From contig JBDZUZ010000158.1 of the NCBI GenBank assembly GCA_040255445.1, forward strand, positions 1-8,779: 8,779 bases of DNA, given 5' to 3'. This document shows, one piece after another, positions 1 to 7,679 of the stretch. The translations under genes were made by a program, and so were the position numbers. How positions within the stretch are numbered: position 1 is the stretch's first letter; every line of letters begins with the position of its first letter. The notes below the pieces were generated by a model. That model made no database searches and was not told the DNA's origin. It worked only from the letters and a program-made list of their open reading frames with translations. The stretch is from JBDZUZ01 sp040255445 (GTDB lineage: Bacteria; Planctomycetota; Phycisphaerae; Phycisphaerales; UBA1924).

Positions 1-1
1 C

Positions 2-1441
2 ATCTCCATCAGCTCGACCGTGCTCCAGTTCGACTACGACGGCTACCGCGTGAACCTGCTGGACACGCCTGGCCACAAGGATTTCTCCGAGGACACCTAC
101 CGCGTGCTGACGGCGGTGGACGCCGCGGTCATGGTCATCGACGCCGGCAAGGGCATCGAGCCCCAGACCCGCAAACTCTTCGAAGTCTGCCGCCTCCGCG
201 GCATCCCCATCTTCACCTTCATGAACAAGCTCGACCGCCCCGCCAAGGAACCCCTCGAACTCCTCGATGAACTCGAGCGCGTCCTCGGCATCCAGGCCTT
301 CCCCATGAACTGGCCCCTGGGCAACGGCCCCACCTTCCGCGGCGTGTATGACCGCCTCGCGAAATCCGTCCACATGTTCGAGCGCACCAAGGGCGGCGCA
401 TACGTCGCCCCCGTCGACCTCATGGGCCTCGACGACCCGCGCCTCGCCCAGAAGCTCGATGAACCCGTCTACACCGCCGCCCGCGAAGAGATCGAGATGC
501 TCGACGGCGCGGGCGCCGAGTTCGATGCCAGAGAAGTGCTCGCCGGCAAGATCACCCCCGTCTTCTTCGGCAGCGCAATGAACAACTTCGGCGTCCAGCT
601 CCTCCTCGACGGCTTCCTGAAACACTCGAGCGGCCCCACGCCGCGGCGCTCCGGCGGACGCATCGTGAAGCCCGAGGACCCCAAGTTCAGCGGCTTTGTC
701 TTCAAGATCCAGGCGAACATGGACCCGCGCCACCGCGACCGCATCGCCTTCATCCGCATCGTCTCCGGCCGCTTCGAGCGCGAGATGACCGTCATCCACG
801 CCCAGAGCGAGAAGAAGGTCCGCCTCAGCAACGCGCAAAAACTCTTCGGCCAGGACCGCGAGACCGTTGAAGAAGGCGAAGCAGGCGACGTCATCGGCAT
901 CGTCGGCAACGACCTCTTCGGCATCGGCGACACGCTCACCGAAGACCGCTCGATCGTCTACAACGAGATCCCCCGCTTCACCCCCGAGTGCTTCGCCTTC
1001 CTCCACAACCCGCAGCCATCCAACTACAAGCGCTTCCGCCAGGGCCTCGACCAATTGCTGCAGGAGGGCGTCGTGCAGGTGCTCGACCTGGGCTCGACGC
1101 GCTCGAAGGTCCCGCTCCTCGCCGCGGTCGGCCCGCTGCAGTTCGAAGTCGTCCAGCACCGCATGCAGGGCGAGTACAACGCGGAGTCACGCCTCGAGCC
1201 CGCGGTCTGGAGCCTGGCCCGCTGGGCCCGCCACAAAACCAACCCCGACTGGGAGCCCGATCTGCCCGATTCGGCCGCGCTTGCCACCGATCAGGACCAG
1301 CGCAAGATCATCCTCTTCCAGGACGAGTGGGCGATCACGCACTTCACCCGCCGCAACCCCGATGTCGAACTCTCCCCGCTCCCCTTCGGCGGCCCCACGC
1401 TCGGCCCCTCCGATGGCACCACCGTCGGCGCGCACGCCTGA
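2..1441 (+). CDS. prfC: Peptide chain release factor 3 (RF3), 5'-truncated by the window edge
   Basis: RF3 is a cytoplasmic translational GTPase that recycles RF1/RF2 from the ribosome after peptide release. The reading frame is open to the left edge, and the first visible residues (ISISSTVLQFDYDGY) match the RF3 segment just after switch I. The GTG at base 20 is therefore not the real start. About 479 residues are visible; against the 529-residue E. coli protein roughly 65-70 N-terminal residues, including the P-loop, lie outside. Visible GTPase motifs are G3 DTPGHKDFSEDTYR (about residues 21-34), G4 NKLD (bases 224-235) and G5 GSAMNNFGV near base 570. Domain II and the RF3 C-terminal domain follow (for example LGSTRSKVPLLAAVGPLQFEV). 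The C-terminus continues about 18 residues past the usual end as a Gly/Pro/Ser-rich tail (LPFGGPTLGPSDGTTVGAHA). It converges with the RNase-like gene, leaving 21 bp between the two stop codons. Confidence 0.95.
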   Translation: MSISSTVLQFDYDGYRVNLLDTPGHKDFSEDTYRVLTAVDAAVMVIDAGKGIEPQTRKLFEVCRLRGIPIFTFMNKLDRPAKEPLELLDELERVLGIQAFPMNWPLGNGPTFRGVYDRLAKSVHMFERTKGGAYVAPVDLMGLDDPRLAQKLDEPVYTAAREEIEMLDGAGAEFDAREVLAGKITPVFFGSAMNNFGVQLLLDGFLKHSSGPTPRRSGGRIVKPEDPKFSGFVFKIQANMDPRHRDRIAFIRIVSGRFEREMTVIHAQSEKKVRLSNAQKLFGQDRETVEEGEAGDVIGIVGNDLFGIGDTLTEDRSIVYNEIPRFTPECFAFLHNPQPSNYKRFRQGLDQLLQEGVVQVLDLGSTRSKVPLLAAVGPLQFEVVQHRMQGEYNAESRLEPAVWSLARWARHKTNPDWEPDLPDSAALATDQDQRKIILFQDEWAITHFTRRNPDVELSPLPFGGPTLGPSDGTTVGAHA

Positions 1442-1462
1442 CCTCGCCGTATCGCGCGACAA

Positions 1463-2926
1463 TCACACATCGATGACCCGCTCGGCCTCCGGCATCTCCA
1501 CGCGGCAGTCAAACTTCGCGCCAATCGCCGCCCTAAGCGCCTCCCGCGCCGAATCATCACCGTGGTTCAGAATCACCGCGCCTGGCACACGCTCACCCGA
1601 TCCCAGCCACGCCACCAGATCCGGCTGATCCGCGTGCCCGGAAAACCCCGCATGCTGCTCGATCACCGCGTTGATCGGGATCTCCTGCCCGTGGATCAAC
1701 GCCCATGTCGGCTTCTTCGCCAGTAACGCCGCCGGCGTCCCCGCCGGCTGATGCCCCACCAGCAGCAGCTTCGCCTCGTGCCGCGGCAGGAATGTCTGCA
1801 GATGATGCGTGATCGGCCCGCCGTGGCAGAACCCCGCGCCCGCGATGATCACCCCGGCCGACCGCAGCCGCGCCAGCCGCATCGAATCGCGCCGGTTGTC
1901 GATGTAGAAGAGCTCGGGGAAGTGCATCGGGTTCTGCCCGCGCCGCACGAGTTCCTGCGCGGCCGGCTCGAGCCGGTCCGCGTGCTTCCCGTACACCTCC
2001 GTCGCCCGCAGCGCGAGGTTCGTATCCAGATACACCGGCATCCCCCGCAGCACGCCCGCACGGCTCAACTGCGCCAGCCGATACAACAACTGCTGCGCCC
2101 GCCCCACCGCGAATGTCGGGATCAGCACCACCCCACCACTCTCCCGCGCCGACACAAGCGTCGCCTTCAACCGGTCCACAGTCTCCACCGCCGGCGGGTG
2201 CGTCCGCGCGCCATACGTCGATTCGAGCAGCACCGCATCCGCCGCGGCGAGCGGGTCCTTCTCCGGCAGCAGCGGAGCCCGCCGCGGCCCAAGATCCCCC
2301 GAGCACACGATCGTCTTCGCCGCCGCCCCATTCCCAAACCGCAGCTCGATCGATGCCGACCCGATGATGTGCGCTGCATCATGAAACCGCACCGTTACAC
2401 CCGGCGCGATCTCCATGGCGCGTCCATACTCCACGGCCACCAGCCGCGCCAGCGCATCCTCCGCCTCGCGCTCGGTGTACAACACCTCATCGGGCGGTAT
2501 GTCCTCTTCAGAAGGATGCGGCGGGATCACCACCGGCGCCCGCTCGATCTGGTCGAGCTGCTCATCGCTCAGCCGCCGCGCACTGCGGCTCTCATGGATC
2601 TTCGTCCGCTGCAGCCTCGCTGCCGACCGCAGCACCGGCGTCAGGAGGTCCACCGTCGGCGGCGTCGCGTAGATCTGCCCGGTAAACCCCAGCCGCCCCA
2701 GCATCGGCAGCCGCCCGCAGTGATCGACGTGCGCGTGCGTGCACACCACCGCATCGACCCACCGCGCATCGAACCCCGGCGGATCGAAGTTGAGCAGTTC
2801 ATCGTGCGCCGAGCCCTGCACCAGCCCGAAGTCGACGAGCACACGCCGCCCCGCGCCCTCGATCAGCGTCGCCGACCCCGTCACGCGCCCCGCGGCGCCC
2901 AAGAGCGTTACCCGCAGCCCGCTCAC
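1463..2926 (-). CDS. Beta-CASP metallo-beta-lactamase fold RNase (CPSF73-like, RNA-metabolising MBL family)
   Basis: Predicted zinc-dependent cytoplasmic ribonuclease of the beta-CASP group, related to archaeal and bacterial CPSF-like proteins such as Thermus TTHA0252. All the metal-ligand motifs are visible in the 487-residue product: HAHVDH at 64-69, His186 in AHIIGSA, Asp211 in SGDLG, motif A Glu235 in LESTYGA, motif B His375 in THHLQ and motif C His431 in FSGHAD. IPTFAVGRAQQLLYRL (269-284) and VGHQPAGT (390-397) are also typical. DTNLA at 301-305 replaces the usual DSPLA. At 487 residues it is rather longer than the roughly 430-residue prototype, partly through a polar stretch around 105-150. 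The start is GTG at 2926, whose last two bases belong to the TGA of the upstream glycerate kinase gene (4-base overlap GTGA), implying translational coupling. RNA as substrate is inferred from the family; endo- versus exonuclease activity cannot be told from the sequence. Confidence 0.9.
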   Translation of the reverse strand: MSGLRVTLLGAAGRVTGSATLIEGAGRRVLVDFGLVQGSAHDELLNFDPPGFDARWVDAVVCTHAHVDHCGRLPMLGRLGFTGQIYATPPTVDLLTPVLRSAARLQRTKIHESRSARRLSDEQLDQIERAPVVIPPHPSEEDIPPDEVLYTEREAEDALARLVAVEYGRAMEIAPGVTVRFHDAAHIIGSASIELRFGNGAAAKTIVCSGDLGPRRAPLLPEKDPLAAADAVLLESTYGARTHPPAVETVDRLKATLVSARESGGVVLIPTFAVGRAQQLLYRLAQLSRAGVLRGMPVYLDTNLALRATEVYGKHADRLEPAAQELVRRGQNPMHFPELFYIDNRRDSMRLARLRSAGVIIAGAGFCHGGPITHHLQTFLPRHEAKLLLVGHQPAGTPAALLAKKPTWALIHGQEIPINAVIEQHAGFSGHADQPDLVAWLGSGERVPGAVILNHGDDSAREALRAAIGAKFDCRVEMPEAERVIDV

Positions 2927-4245
2927 GCCGAACCCCCACGCATCCCAGTCCCGACCACAGCAACAGCGATGTGATTCAAGTTCGTCCCCGTCGGCCCCGT
3001 CCGGATCAGCGCCCCCGCGCCCGCGAGCGCCCGGTGGCTGTCGTGCTGCCGCAACGCCGTCGCCGGATCGATCCCGCTCCGCCGCATCGTCCCCGCCGTC
3101 CCGCCATCCACCACCGCGCCCGCGGCATCCGTCGGCCCATCAATCCCATCCGTCGAATAGAACAGCATCACCACATCATCGCGCCCCTCGATCTCCACCG
3201 CCGCGGCGAGCGCGGCCTCCTGACTCGGCCCCCCCACCCCCATCTCCTGCCCGACATCCACCGTCGTCTCACCGCCCGCCAGAAACGCCGCCGGACGCGT
3301 ACCCCCGTACTCCTTCGCCATCCGCGCCAACTCCCGACCCAGTTCCGCCGCGTCCCCCTCTACCCGCTCGCGCAGCCCCGCGATCGCCACATCCCGCGAC
3401 TGCAGTTCCACCGCCGCCGCGGCGAGCACACCCGAGTTGCTCCCGATCACCCGGTGCTTCACATGCGCAAAGCACACATCGCCGGGCTTGGGCGTCTCCT
3501 CAACCTCCCCCGCCGCGCCCCGCGCTAGATACCCGCGCACCGACTCCGCAACCTCCATCCCCTCGACCGCCGCGATCGCATCCGCAAATGTCGTCGGGTC
3601 CGGCGCAAACGGCCCCGACGCGATCGTGTCCAGCGGATCGCCCAGCACATCGGACAACACCAGCACATCGATCCGCTCACACCGGCACGCCGCCGCGGCC
3701 CGCCCCCCCTTTAACTGCTCAAGATGCTTCCGCACCGCGTTGAGCGTGCCGATCGTCGCCCCGCGCCGCTGCAGCGCCTTGATCACCGCGGCCAGATCCG
3801 CCAGCGGCACCGCCGGCGCCGGCAGCGCGAGGTGCGCCGATCCGCCCCCCGACAGCAGCACCAGCAGCCGCCCCGTCGGCGGCACGAACCGCAGCAGGTC
3901 CTGCACCCCCGTCGCCGCGACCAGGTTTCTCATCGTCGGCAGCGGATGGTCCGCGCCGAACGCCATCACCCGCCGGTGCAGCCGCTGCGCTTCGGCTTCG
4001 TGCTCGGGCGGGCAGGTGATCACGCCCCGGTCGACCGGGATCTGCGCAGTGTTCAGCAGTTCGATCGCCGCCCGCGCCATCGGCAGCGCGGCCTTCCCCA
4101 CCGCCAGCACATGCAGCGACCCCATCGCCGGCGCTTCATCCAGCAGCGCGGCCAGGTGCGTCCGCACCGCGGCGGTCGGGTCCGCCGCGCGGCGGATCGC
4201 CGCGAGCAGGCCGGTCATCAATGTGTCGCTCGCGGCGGCGCTCAT
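2923..4245 (-). CDS. Type-2 glycerate kinase (glycerate 2-kinase, GckA/MOFRL family)
   Basis: Predicted cytosolic enzyme that phosphorylates D-glycerate with ATP, giving 2-phosphoglycerate in this family, which feeds lower glycolysis from serine, glyoxylate or sugar-acid breakdown. The 440-residue product has the usual two-part architecture. The N-terminal DUF4147 part carries GKAA at 50-53 (conserved lysine K51), LLSGGGSA at 130-137, NAVRKHLEQLKGG at 169-181 and LSDVLGDPLDTIASGP at 197-212. The C-terminal MOFRL part carries GGETTV at 324-329, STDGIDGPTDAAGA at 364-377 and TGPTGTN at 416-422. The ATG at 4245 is chosen because family homology begins directly after it. The open frame runs on to 4689, but that stretch lies inside the transporter gene in another frame and is low-complexity. 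There is a 26-bp gap from the upstream transporter stop and no clear Shine-Dalgarno sequence. It ends in a 4-base overlap with the RNase-like gene. In MOFRL, GGPSQE stands where GGRNQE is common. Confidence 0.93.
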   Translation of the reverse strand: MSAAASDTLMTGLLAAIRRAADPTAAVRTHLAALLDEAPAMGSLHVLAVGKAALPMARAAIELLNTAQIPVDRGVITCPPEHEAEAQRLHRRVMAFGADHPLPTMRNLVAATGVQDLLRFVPPTGRLLVLLSGGGSAHLALPAPAVPLADLAAVIKALQRRGATIGTLNAVRKHLEQLKGGRAAAACRCERIDVLVLSDVLGDPLDTIASGPFAPDPTTFADAIAAVEGMEVAESVRGYLARGAAGEVEETPKPGDVCFAHVKHRVIGSNSGVLAAAAVELQSRDVAIAGLRERVEGDAAELGRELARMAKEYGGTRPAAFLAGGETTVDVGQEMGVGGPSQEAALAAAVEIEGRDDVVMLFYSTDGIDGPTDAAGAVVDGGTAGTMRRSGIDPATALRQHDSHRALAGAGALIRTGPTGTNLNHIAVAVVGTGMRGGSA

Positions 4246-4271
4246 GGGTGCATTGTTGGTTCGTTCGACCA

Positions 4272-5741
4272 CTACAGGATCAGCAGCATCGCCGCCGTGA
4301 AGACACCGCCCACCAGCATCACAATCGCCGTGTACCCCACGATGTCCCGCGCCTTCACCCCCGTGATCGCCAGGAGCGGCAGCGCCCAGAAGGGCTGCAG
4401 CATGTTGGTCAGTTGATCGCCGAACGCCACCGCCATCACCATCCGCCCCGGGTCGATGCCGGTATCCAGCGCGGTCTGGATCGCGATCGGTCCCTGCACG
4501 CCCCACTGCCCGCCGCCGCTGGGGACGAACAGGTTCACGATCCCCGCGGAGAAGAAGGTGAGCAGCGGCGCGGTCGTCGCGCCGCCAAGCCCCACGATCG
4601 CGCCCGACAACTGCCCGATCAAACCCGAGGCCGCCATCATCGCCATGATCCCCGCGTACAGCGGGAACTGGATGATGATGCCCATGCACCCCCGCGCGCC
4701 CTCCTCCGCCGCGGCGAGGTACGACCGCGGCGAGCCGTGCAGCAGCAGGCCCAGGCCCAGCATCGCCGCGTTGATCTCGTTGAGGCCGATCCGCTGCAGC
4801 CCCGACTTCGCGATGAAGACTCCGACCGCGATCAACAGCGGCGCGGCGATGAGCCAGGAGATGATGGGCGAGCGGTCGAGCTTGTCAGCGAAGGGCGCTG
4901 CGCTGGTCGAAGGCGGCGCGGTGTTCGGCGCACCCGCTTCCGTCGCCGCGCGTCCATCGTCGCGTTGCTCCGTCGTATCTCTCGCCACCGGCGCCCCCTT
5001 CGCCAGCAGCGCGAGCGTCAGCGGCACCAGCACCAGCAGCCCGCCCGTCACCACCAAGTTCAGCGGCGAGGCGAGGGTTGCGCTCAGAGGAATGCCGTCG
5101 GCGTACCCGGCTGCTGTGAGGGCCTGCATCGTCTCTGGCCGCAACACCTTCGCCGCGTTCTCCGCGCTGGTCATTGAAAGCGGCGCTGAACCGGAGAGCC
5201 CGCCGTGCCAGATCATCATGCCCGTGTATCCCGCCGCGGCGAGCAGCGGCGCGTTGGTCGGGATGCCGCGGCGGCTCAGCGACCGCGCTGCCTCCCGCGC
5301 CATGATCGCGCCCACAATCAGGCACAGCCCCCAGTTGATCAGCGACATCAGCCCCGCCGTTACCGCGACGAGAGCCGCGGCGGAGACCGTCGAGCCCGGG
5401 ATCGCCGCGAGCCCATCGAGCACCCGCCGCACCGGCGGGCTCGCCGCGACCGCGTGCCCGGTCACGAGGATCAGGCACATCTGCATCGCAAACGCGAGGA
5501 ACTTCCACAGCCCGCCATCGGCCCGCCACGCATCCAGCAGCAGCATGGCGCGATCGCCAACGCCAGGCGAGCCTGCGCCCGCCGCGGAACCAAAGTCGCC
5601 CAGCATCAGCGCGAGCAGCGCGGTCAGCAGCGTCAGCAGCACCGCGAGCACGAAGGGGTCGGGCATCACCCGCTGGAACAGCCGCGTCACCGCCCCGCCG
5701 ATCGCGGCGATCGGACCGGTTGCTTCGTTCTGCGCGCTCAT
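4272..5741 (-). CDS. atoE: AtoE-type short-chain fatty acid transporter, inner membrane
   Basis: Predicted multi-pass inner-membrane carrier of the AtoE/TIGR00366 family, which moves short-chain carboxylates such as acetoacetate or butyrate. The 489-residue product is strongly hydrophobic with about ten or more membrane segments. Signature stretches include INWGLCLIVGAIMARE (135-150), VPSGGGQWGVQGPIAI (406-421) and GDQLTNMLQPFWALPLL (441-457). E. coli AtoE is about 440 residues. The excess lies mainly in a polar, Ala/Pro/Thr-rich loop at about 251-290, between two membrane segments, and in a Gly/Ala loop near 50-65. The ATG at 5741 overlaps the aminotransferase TGA by four bases (ATGA). No acetoacetate CoA-transferase or thiolase gene is next to it, unlike the E. 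coli ato operon. The substrate could therefore be a different small organic or keto acid; that part is inference. Confidence 0.9.
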   Translation of the reverse strand: MSAQNEATGPIAAIGGAVTRLFQRVMPDPFVLAVLLTLLTALLALMLGDFGSAAGAGSPGVGDRAMLLLDAWRADGGLWKFLAFAMQMCLILVTGHAVAASPPVRRVLDGLAAIPGSTVSAAALVAVTAGLMSLINWGLCLIVGAIMAREAARSLSRRGIPTNAPLLAAAGYTGMMIWHGGLSGSAPLSMTSAENAAKVLRPETMQALTAAGYADGIPLSATLASPLNLVVTGGLLVLVPLTLALLAKGAPVARDTTEQRDDGRAATEAGAPNTAPPSTSAAPFADKLDRSPIISWLIAAPLLIAVGVFIAKSGLQRIGLNEINAAMLGLGLLLHGSPRSYLAAAEEGARGCMGIIIQFPLYAGIMAMMAASGLIGQLSGAIVGLGGATTAPLLTFFSAGIVNLFVPSGGGQWGVQGPIAIQTALDTGIDPGRMVMAVAFGDQLTNMLQPFWALPLLAITGVKARDIVGYTAIVMLVGGVFTAAMLLIL

Positions 5742-6946
5742 GCCAGCTTCTCCAGCCGCGCCATCGCCGCGGCGATCGTTTCCGGCTTCTTGCAGAAGGC
5801 GAAGCGCACGAGGCTGCGGCCCTCCTCCGGGTGCGCGTAGAAGACGCTCGGCGGGATCGCCGCGACGCCCGCGTGCTCGATCAGGTGCCGACAGAAAGCC
5901 CGGTCATCGGCGAGGCCGAGCTTCGCGCTCACAGCGCTGTGGTCCGCCATGATGAAGTACGTCCCCGGCGATGGGTACACCTTGAGCCCGATGCGTGTCA
6001 GCGCGGCCGCGAGATCATCGCGGTTGCGCCGTAGCAGCGACACCAGCCCGGTGATCGCATCGCCCGGATCGCGGAGGATCGCCGCGGCCCCGTGCTGGAG
6101 CGGCGTGGCGGTGGCGAAGGTCAGGAACTGGTGCGCCGAGCGGACGCCCGCCGTCAGCCGCGGCGGGGCGATCGCCCAGCCGATCTTCCAGCCCGTCAGG
6201 CTGAACGACTTCCCGAGGCTCGAGAGCGTGACGGTGCGCTCCGCCATCCCCGGCAGCGTGGCGAGCGAGATGTGCGGGAGCGCGGCATCGAAGGTGAGGT
6301 CCTCGTAGACCTCATCCGTGATCGCGATCACATCGTGCTCTCTACAGAGCGATGCGATCAGCTCGAGCTCGCCGCGCGTGAACACCTTGCCGGTGGGGTT
6401 GTGCGGCGTGTTCAGCAGGATCGCGCGGGTCTTGCTGGTGAACGCCGCGCGGAGCTGCGCTTCATCGAAGTGAAACCCATCGTCCCGCGGCCGCAGCGTG
6501 ACGAACCGCGGCACCGCGCCCGCCATCGCGATACACGCCCGGTAGCTGTCGTAGAAGGGTTCGAAGACGACGACCTCATCGCCGGGATTGGTCAGGCCGA
6601 AGAGCGCGGCCGCGATCGCCTCGGTGCAGCCGCTGGTGACGGTGATCATCCGGTCGGGCTCGATCGGGAGCCCCGTGCGGGCGGTCCACCGCGCGGCGAG
6701 GGCCTCGACCAGGGGCGGCACGCCGAAGGTCCGCGCGTACTGGTTGTGCCCCGCGCCGATCGCCGCGGCCGCGGCGGACCGGGCCGCATCCGGGCCGTCG
6801 AAATCGGGGAACCCCTGCGAGAGATTGACTGCGTTGTGCTCGATCGCGAGCCGCGTCATCTCGGCGAAGATCGTCGTGCCGAACGGCTGTAAACGCTCGG
6901 ACACGGCCGAGGGCTCGGTGTTAGCGGTTGGGGTCGTCTGGGCCAT
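5738..6946 (-). CDS. PLP-dependent class I/II aminotransferase (methionine/kynurenine aminotransferase-like)
   Basis: Predicted cytosolic fold-type I PLP aminotransferase of the methionine/glutamine/kynurenine group (YbdL, KAT I), moving an amino group between an amino acid and a 2-oxo acid. The 402-residue product shows NLSQGFPDF (41-49) near the substrate site, NTPHNPTGKV, DEVYED, and the PLP lysine K246 in SLGKSFSLTGWKIGW. A C-terminal carboxylate-binding arginine, about R381, lies in VRFAFCK. The ATG at 6946 fits the family N-terminus (RLQPFGTTIFAEM from residue 18). A GTG nine bases upstream (6955) is an in-frame alternative; the longer open frame to 7111 runs into the divergent peroxiredoxin gene and is rejected. 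It is the first gene of the four-gene - strand cluster and overlaps the transporter start by four bases. Amino acid preference cannot be set from the sequence; aromatic amino acids, methionine or glutamine are all plausible. Confidence 0.92.
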   Translation of the reverse strand: MAQTTPTANTEPSAVSERLQPFGTTIFAEMTRLAIEHNAVNLSQGFPDFDGPDAARSAAAAAIGAGHNQYARTFGVPPLVEALAARWTARTGLPIEPDRMITVTSGCTEAIAAALFGLTNPGDEVVVFEPFYDSYRACIAMAGAVPRFVTLRPRDDGFHFDEAQLRAAFTSKTRAILLNTPHNPTGKVFTRGELELIASLCREHDVIAITDEVYEDLTFDAALPHISLATLPGMAERTVTLSSLGKSFSLTGWKIGWAIAPPRLTAGVRSAHQFLTFATATPLQHGAAAILRDPGDAITGLVSLLRRNRDDLAAALTRIGLKVYPSPGTYFIMADHSAVSAKLGLADDRAFCRHLIEHAGVAAIPPSVFYAHPEEGRSLVRFAFCKKPETIAAAMARLEKLA

Positions 6947-7010
6947 GGGAGTCACGATACCGTCCTTGGCCGCGATTCGGCACCACCGACACCACACGGA
7001 ACCACCGCTC
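6947..7010. promoter_or_regulatory. Divergent intergenic region between aminotransferase and peroxiredoxin genes
   Basis: These 64 bases separate the two divergent start codons, so promoters for the - strand four-gene cluster and for the peroxiredoxin gene should lie here or run into the coding ends. I see no good -35/-10 pair in either direction. On the - strand a TATCGT-like hexamer lies just before the aminotransferase start and is at best a weak -10 match. Neither start has a clear Shine-Dalgarno sequence. The call rests on geometry, not on a recognised motif. Confidence 0.45.
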
Positions 7011-7481
7011 ATGCTCAAGATCGGCGACACCGCCCCGGAATTCGAGCTCAAGGACCAGGACGATCGGCCCGTTCGACTGAGCGAGCTCCTCAAGAGCAGC
7101 TGCCTGGTCATCTACTTCTACCCCGCCGACTTCACCCCGGTGTGCACGCAGGAAGCCTGCATGGTGCGCGATGTCTTCGGCGAACTCGAGGCCGCGGGCG
7201 TGCAGGTCGTCGGCATCAGCGGCCAGGACACCGAGAGCCACGCGAAGTTCGCCAAGCGCCACGGGTTGCCCTTCCGCCTGCTCGCGGACCCGGACAGGCG
7301 CGTGATCAAGGCCTACGGCGCCAGCGGCCTCTTCGGTTTACCGCTCCCGCTGGGCACGCGGCGGGTGAGTTACCTCGTCTCGCGCGAGGGGACGATCGTT
7401 GACCGCGTAGAGGCGGACCTGCGCGTCGGCAAGCACGAGGCATTCCTGCGGAAGGCGATCGAGCGCACGCGCCAATCCTGA
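7011..7481 (+). CDS. bcp: Bcp-type peroxiredoxin (thiol peroxidase, AhpC/TSA family)
   Basis: Predicted cytosolic thiol peroxidase reducing hydrogen peroxide and organic hydroperoxides, with thioredoxin as the likely reductant. The 156-residue product is the usual Bcp/PrxQ length. Peroxidatic Cys45 lies in PADFTPVCT and a probable resolving Cys50 follows five residues later (CTQEAC), the spacing and numbering seen in E. coli Bcp. A third cysteine is at 31. PADF replaces the commoner PKDN-type sequence before TPxCT. The GLFGLPLPLGTRRVSYLVSREG segment is the typical Bcp/PrxQ region before the last strand. The ATG at 7011 is chosen because MLKIGDTAPEFEL matches family N-termini; the frame is open further left only as an antisense shadow of the aminotransferase. 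It is divergently transcribed from the aminotransferase cluster and followed seven bases later by a strong hairpin, so it is probably a single-gene transcript. Confidence 0.92.
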   Translation: MLKIGDTAPEFELKDQDDRPVRLSELLKSSCLVIYFYPADFTPVCTQEACMVRDVFGELEAAGVQVVGISGQDTESHAKFAKRHGLPFRLLADPDRRVIKAYGASGLFGLPLPLGTRRVSYLVSREGTIVDRVEADLRVGKHEAFLRKAIERTRQS

Positions 7482-7487
7482 CCCGTG

Positions 7488-7521
7488 CCACAGCCTCGTC
7501 GGCTCTGCGACGAGGCTGTGG
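7488..7521 (+). terminator. Perfect 14-bp hairpin after the peroxiredoxin gene
   Basis: CCACAGCCTCGTCG (7488-7501) and its exact reverse complement CGACGAGGCTGTGG (7508-7521) flank the six-base loop GCTCTG. The hairpin begins six bases after the peroxiredoxin stop. It is strong enough to be a terminator or a 3'-end-protecting structure, but no T-run follows (GCTGGGCGCC instead), so it is not a textbook intrinsic terminator. Because the arms are exact and the gene beyond is co-directional, it probably separates the peroxiredoxin and kptA transcripts; that role is inferred. Confidence 0.65.
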
Positions 7522-7679
7522 GCTGGGCGCCGCATCGAGCCATGTGCTTTCGGGAACGCGCATACCCCGCCCAACCGGCGACGACGCAATCAACCTCCTC
7601 CACCACCGTCCCGCGTACGGGGCTATCCTTGCCCATCGTTCTACTACACAACAACATCTATCCAACAGAGACACCTTCC
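7522..7679 (+). promoter_or_regulatory. kptA upstream region with a weak promoter candidate
   Basis: These 158 bases separate the hairpin from the kptA start and contain no credible gene. From about 7624 the composition becomes more A/T-rich than the flanking genes, as expected near a promoter. TATCCT at 7624-7629 matches four of six bases of a sigma70 -10 box, 51 bases before the start codon, but no -35 box stands at the right distance. A weak purine stretch (CAGAGA, near 7665) is the only possible ribosome binding site. The promoter assignment is tentative. Confidence 0.25.

Noticed and set aside
20..1441. GTG at base 20 as the true start of the RF3 gene
   Set aside because: The frame stays open to the window edge and the residues before it match RF3; the P-loop would be missing, so the gene simply begins outside the window.
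1442..1462. Bidirectional terminator between the convergent RF3 and RNase-like genes
   Set aside because: The 21-base gap contains no stem of useful length and no T-run.
1751..2974. 407-residue + strand reading frame opposite the RNase-like gene
   Set aside because: It is Arg/His/Pro-rich low-complexity antisense sequence expected from GC-biased third codon positions, and it runs against a gene with complete family motifs.
4246..4689. N-terminal extension of the glycerate kinase to 4689
   Set aside because: The extra 148 residues lie within the transporter coding region in a different frame and are His/Gly/Arg/Asp-rich; family homology begins at the ATG at 4245.
4456..5952. 498-residue + strand reading frame opposite the transporter and aminotransferase genes
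   Set aside because: Ser/Ala/Arg-rich with no recognisable domain, and it spans two well-supported genes on the other strand.
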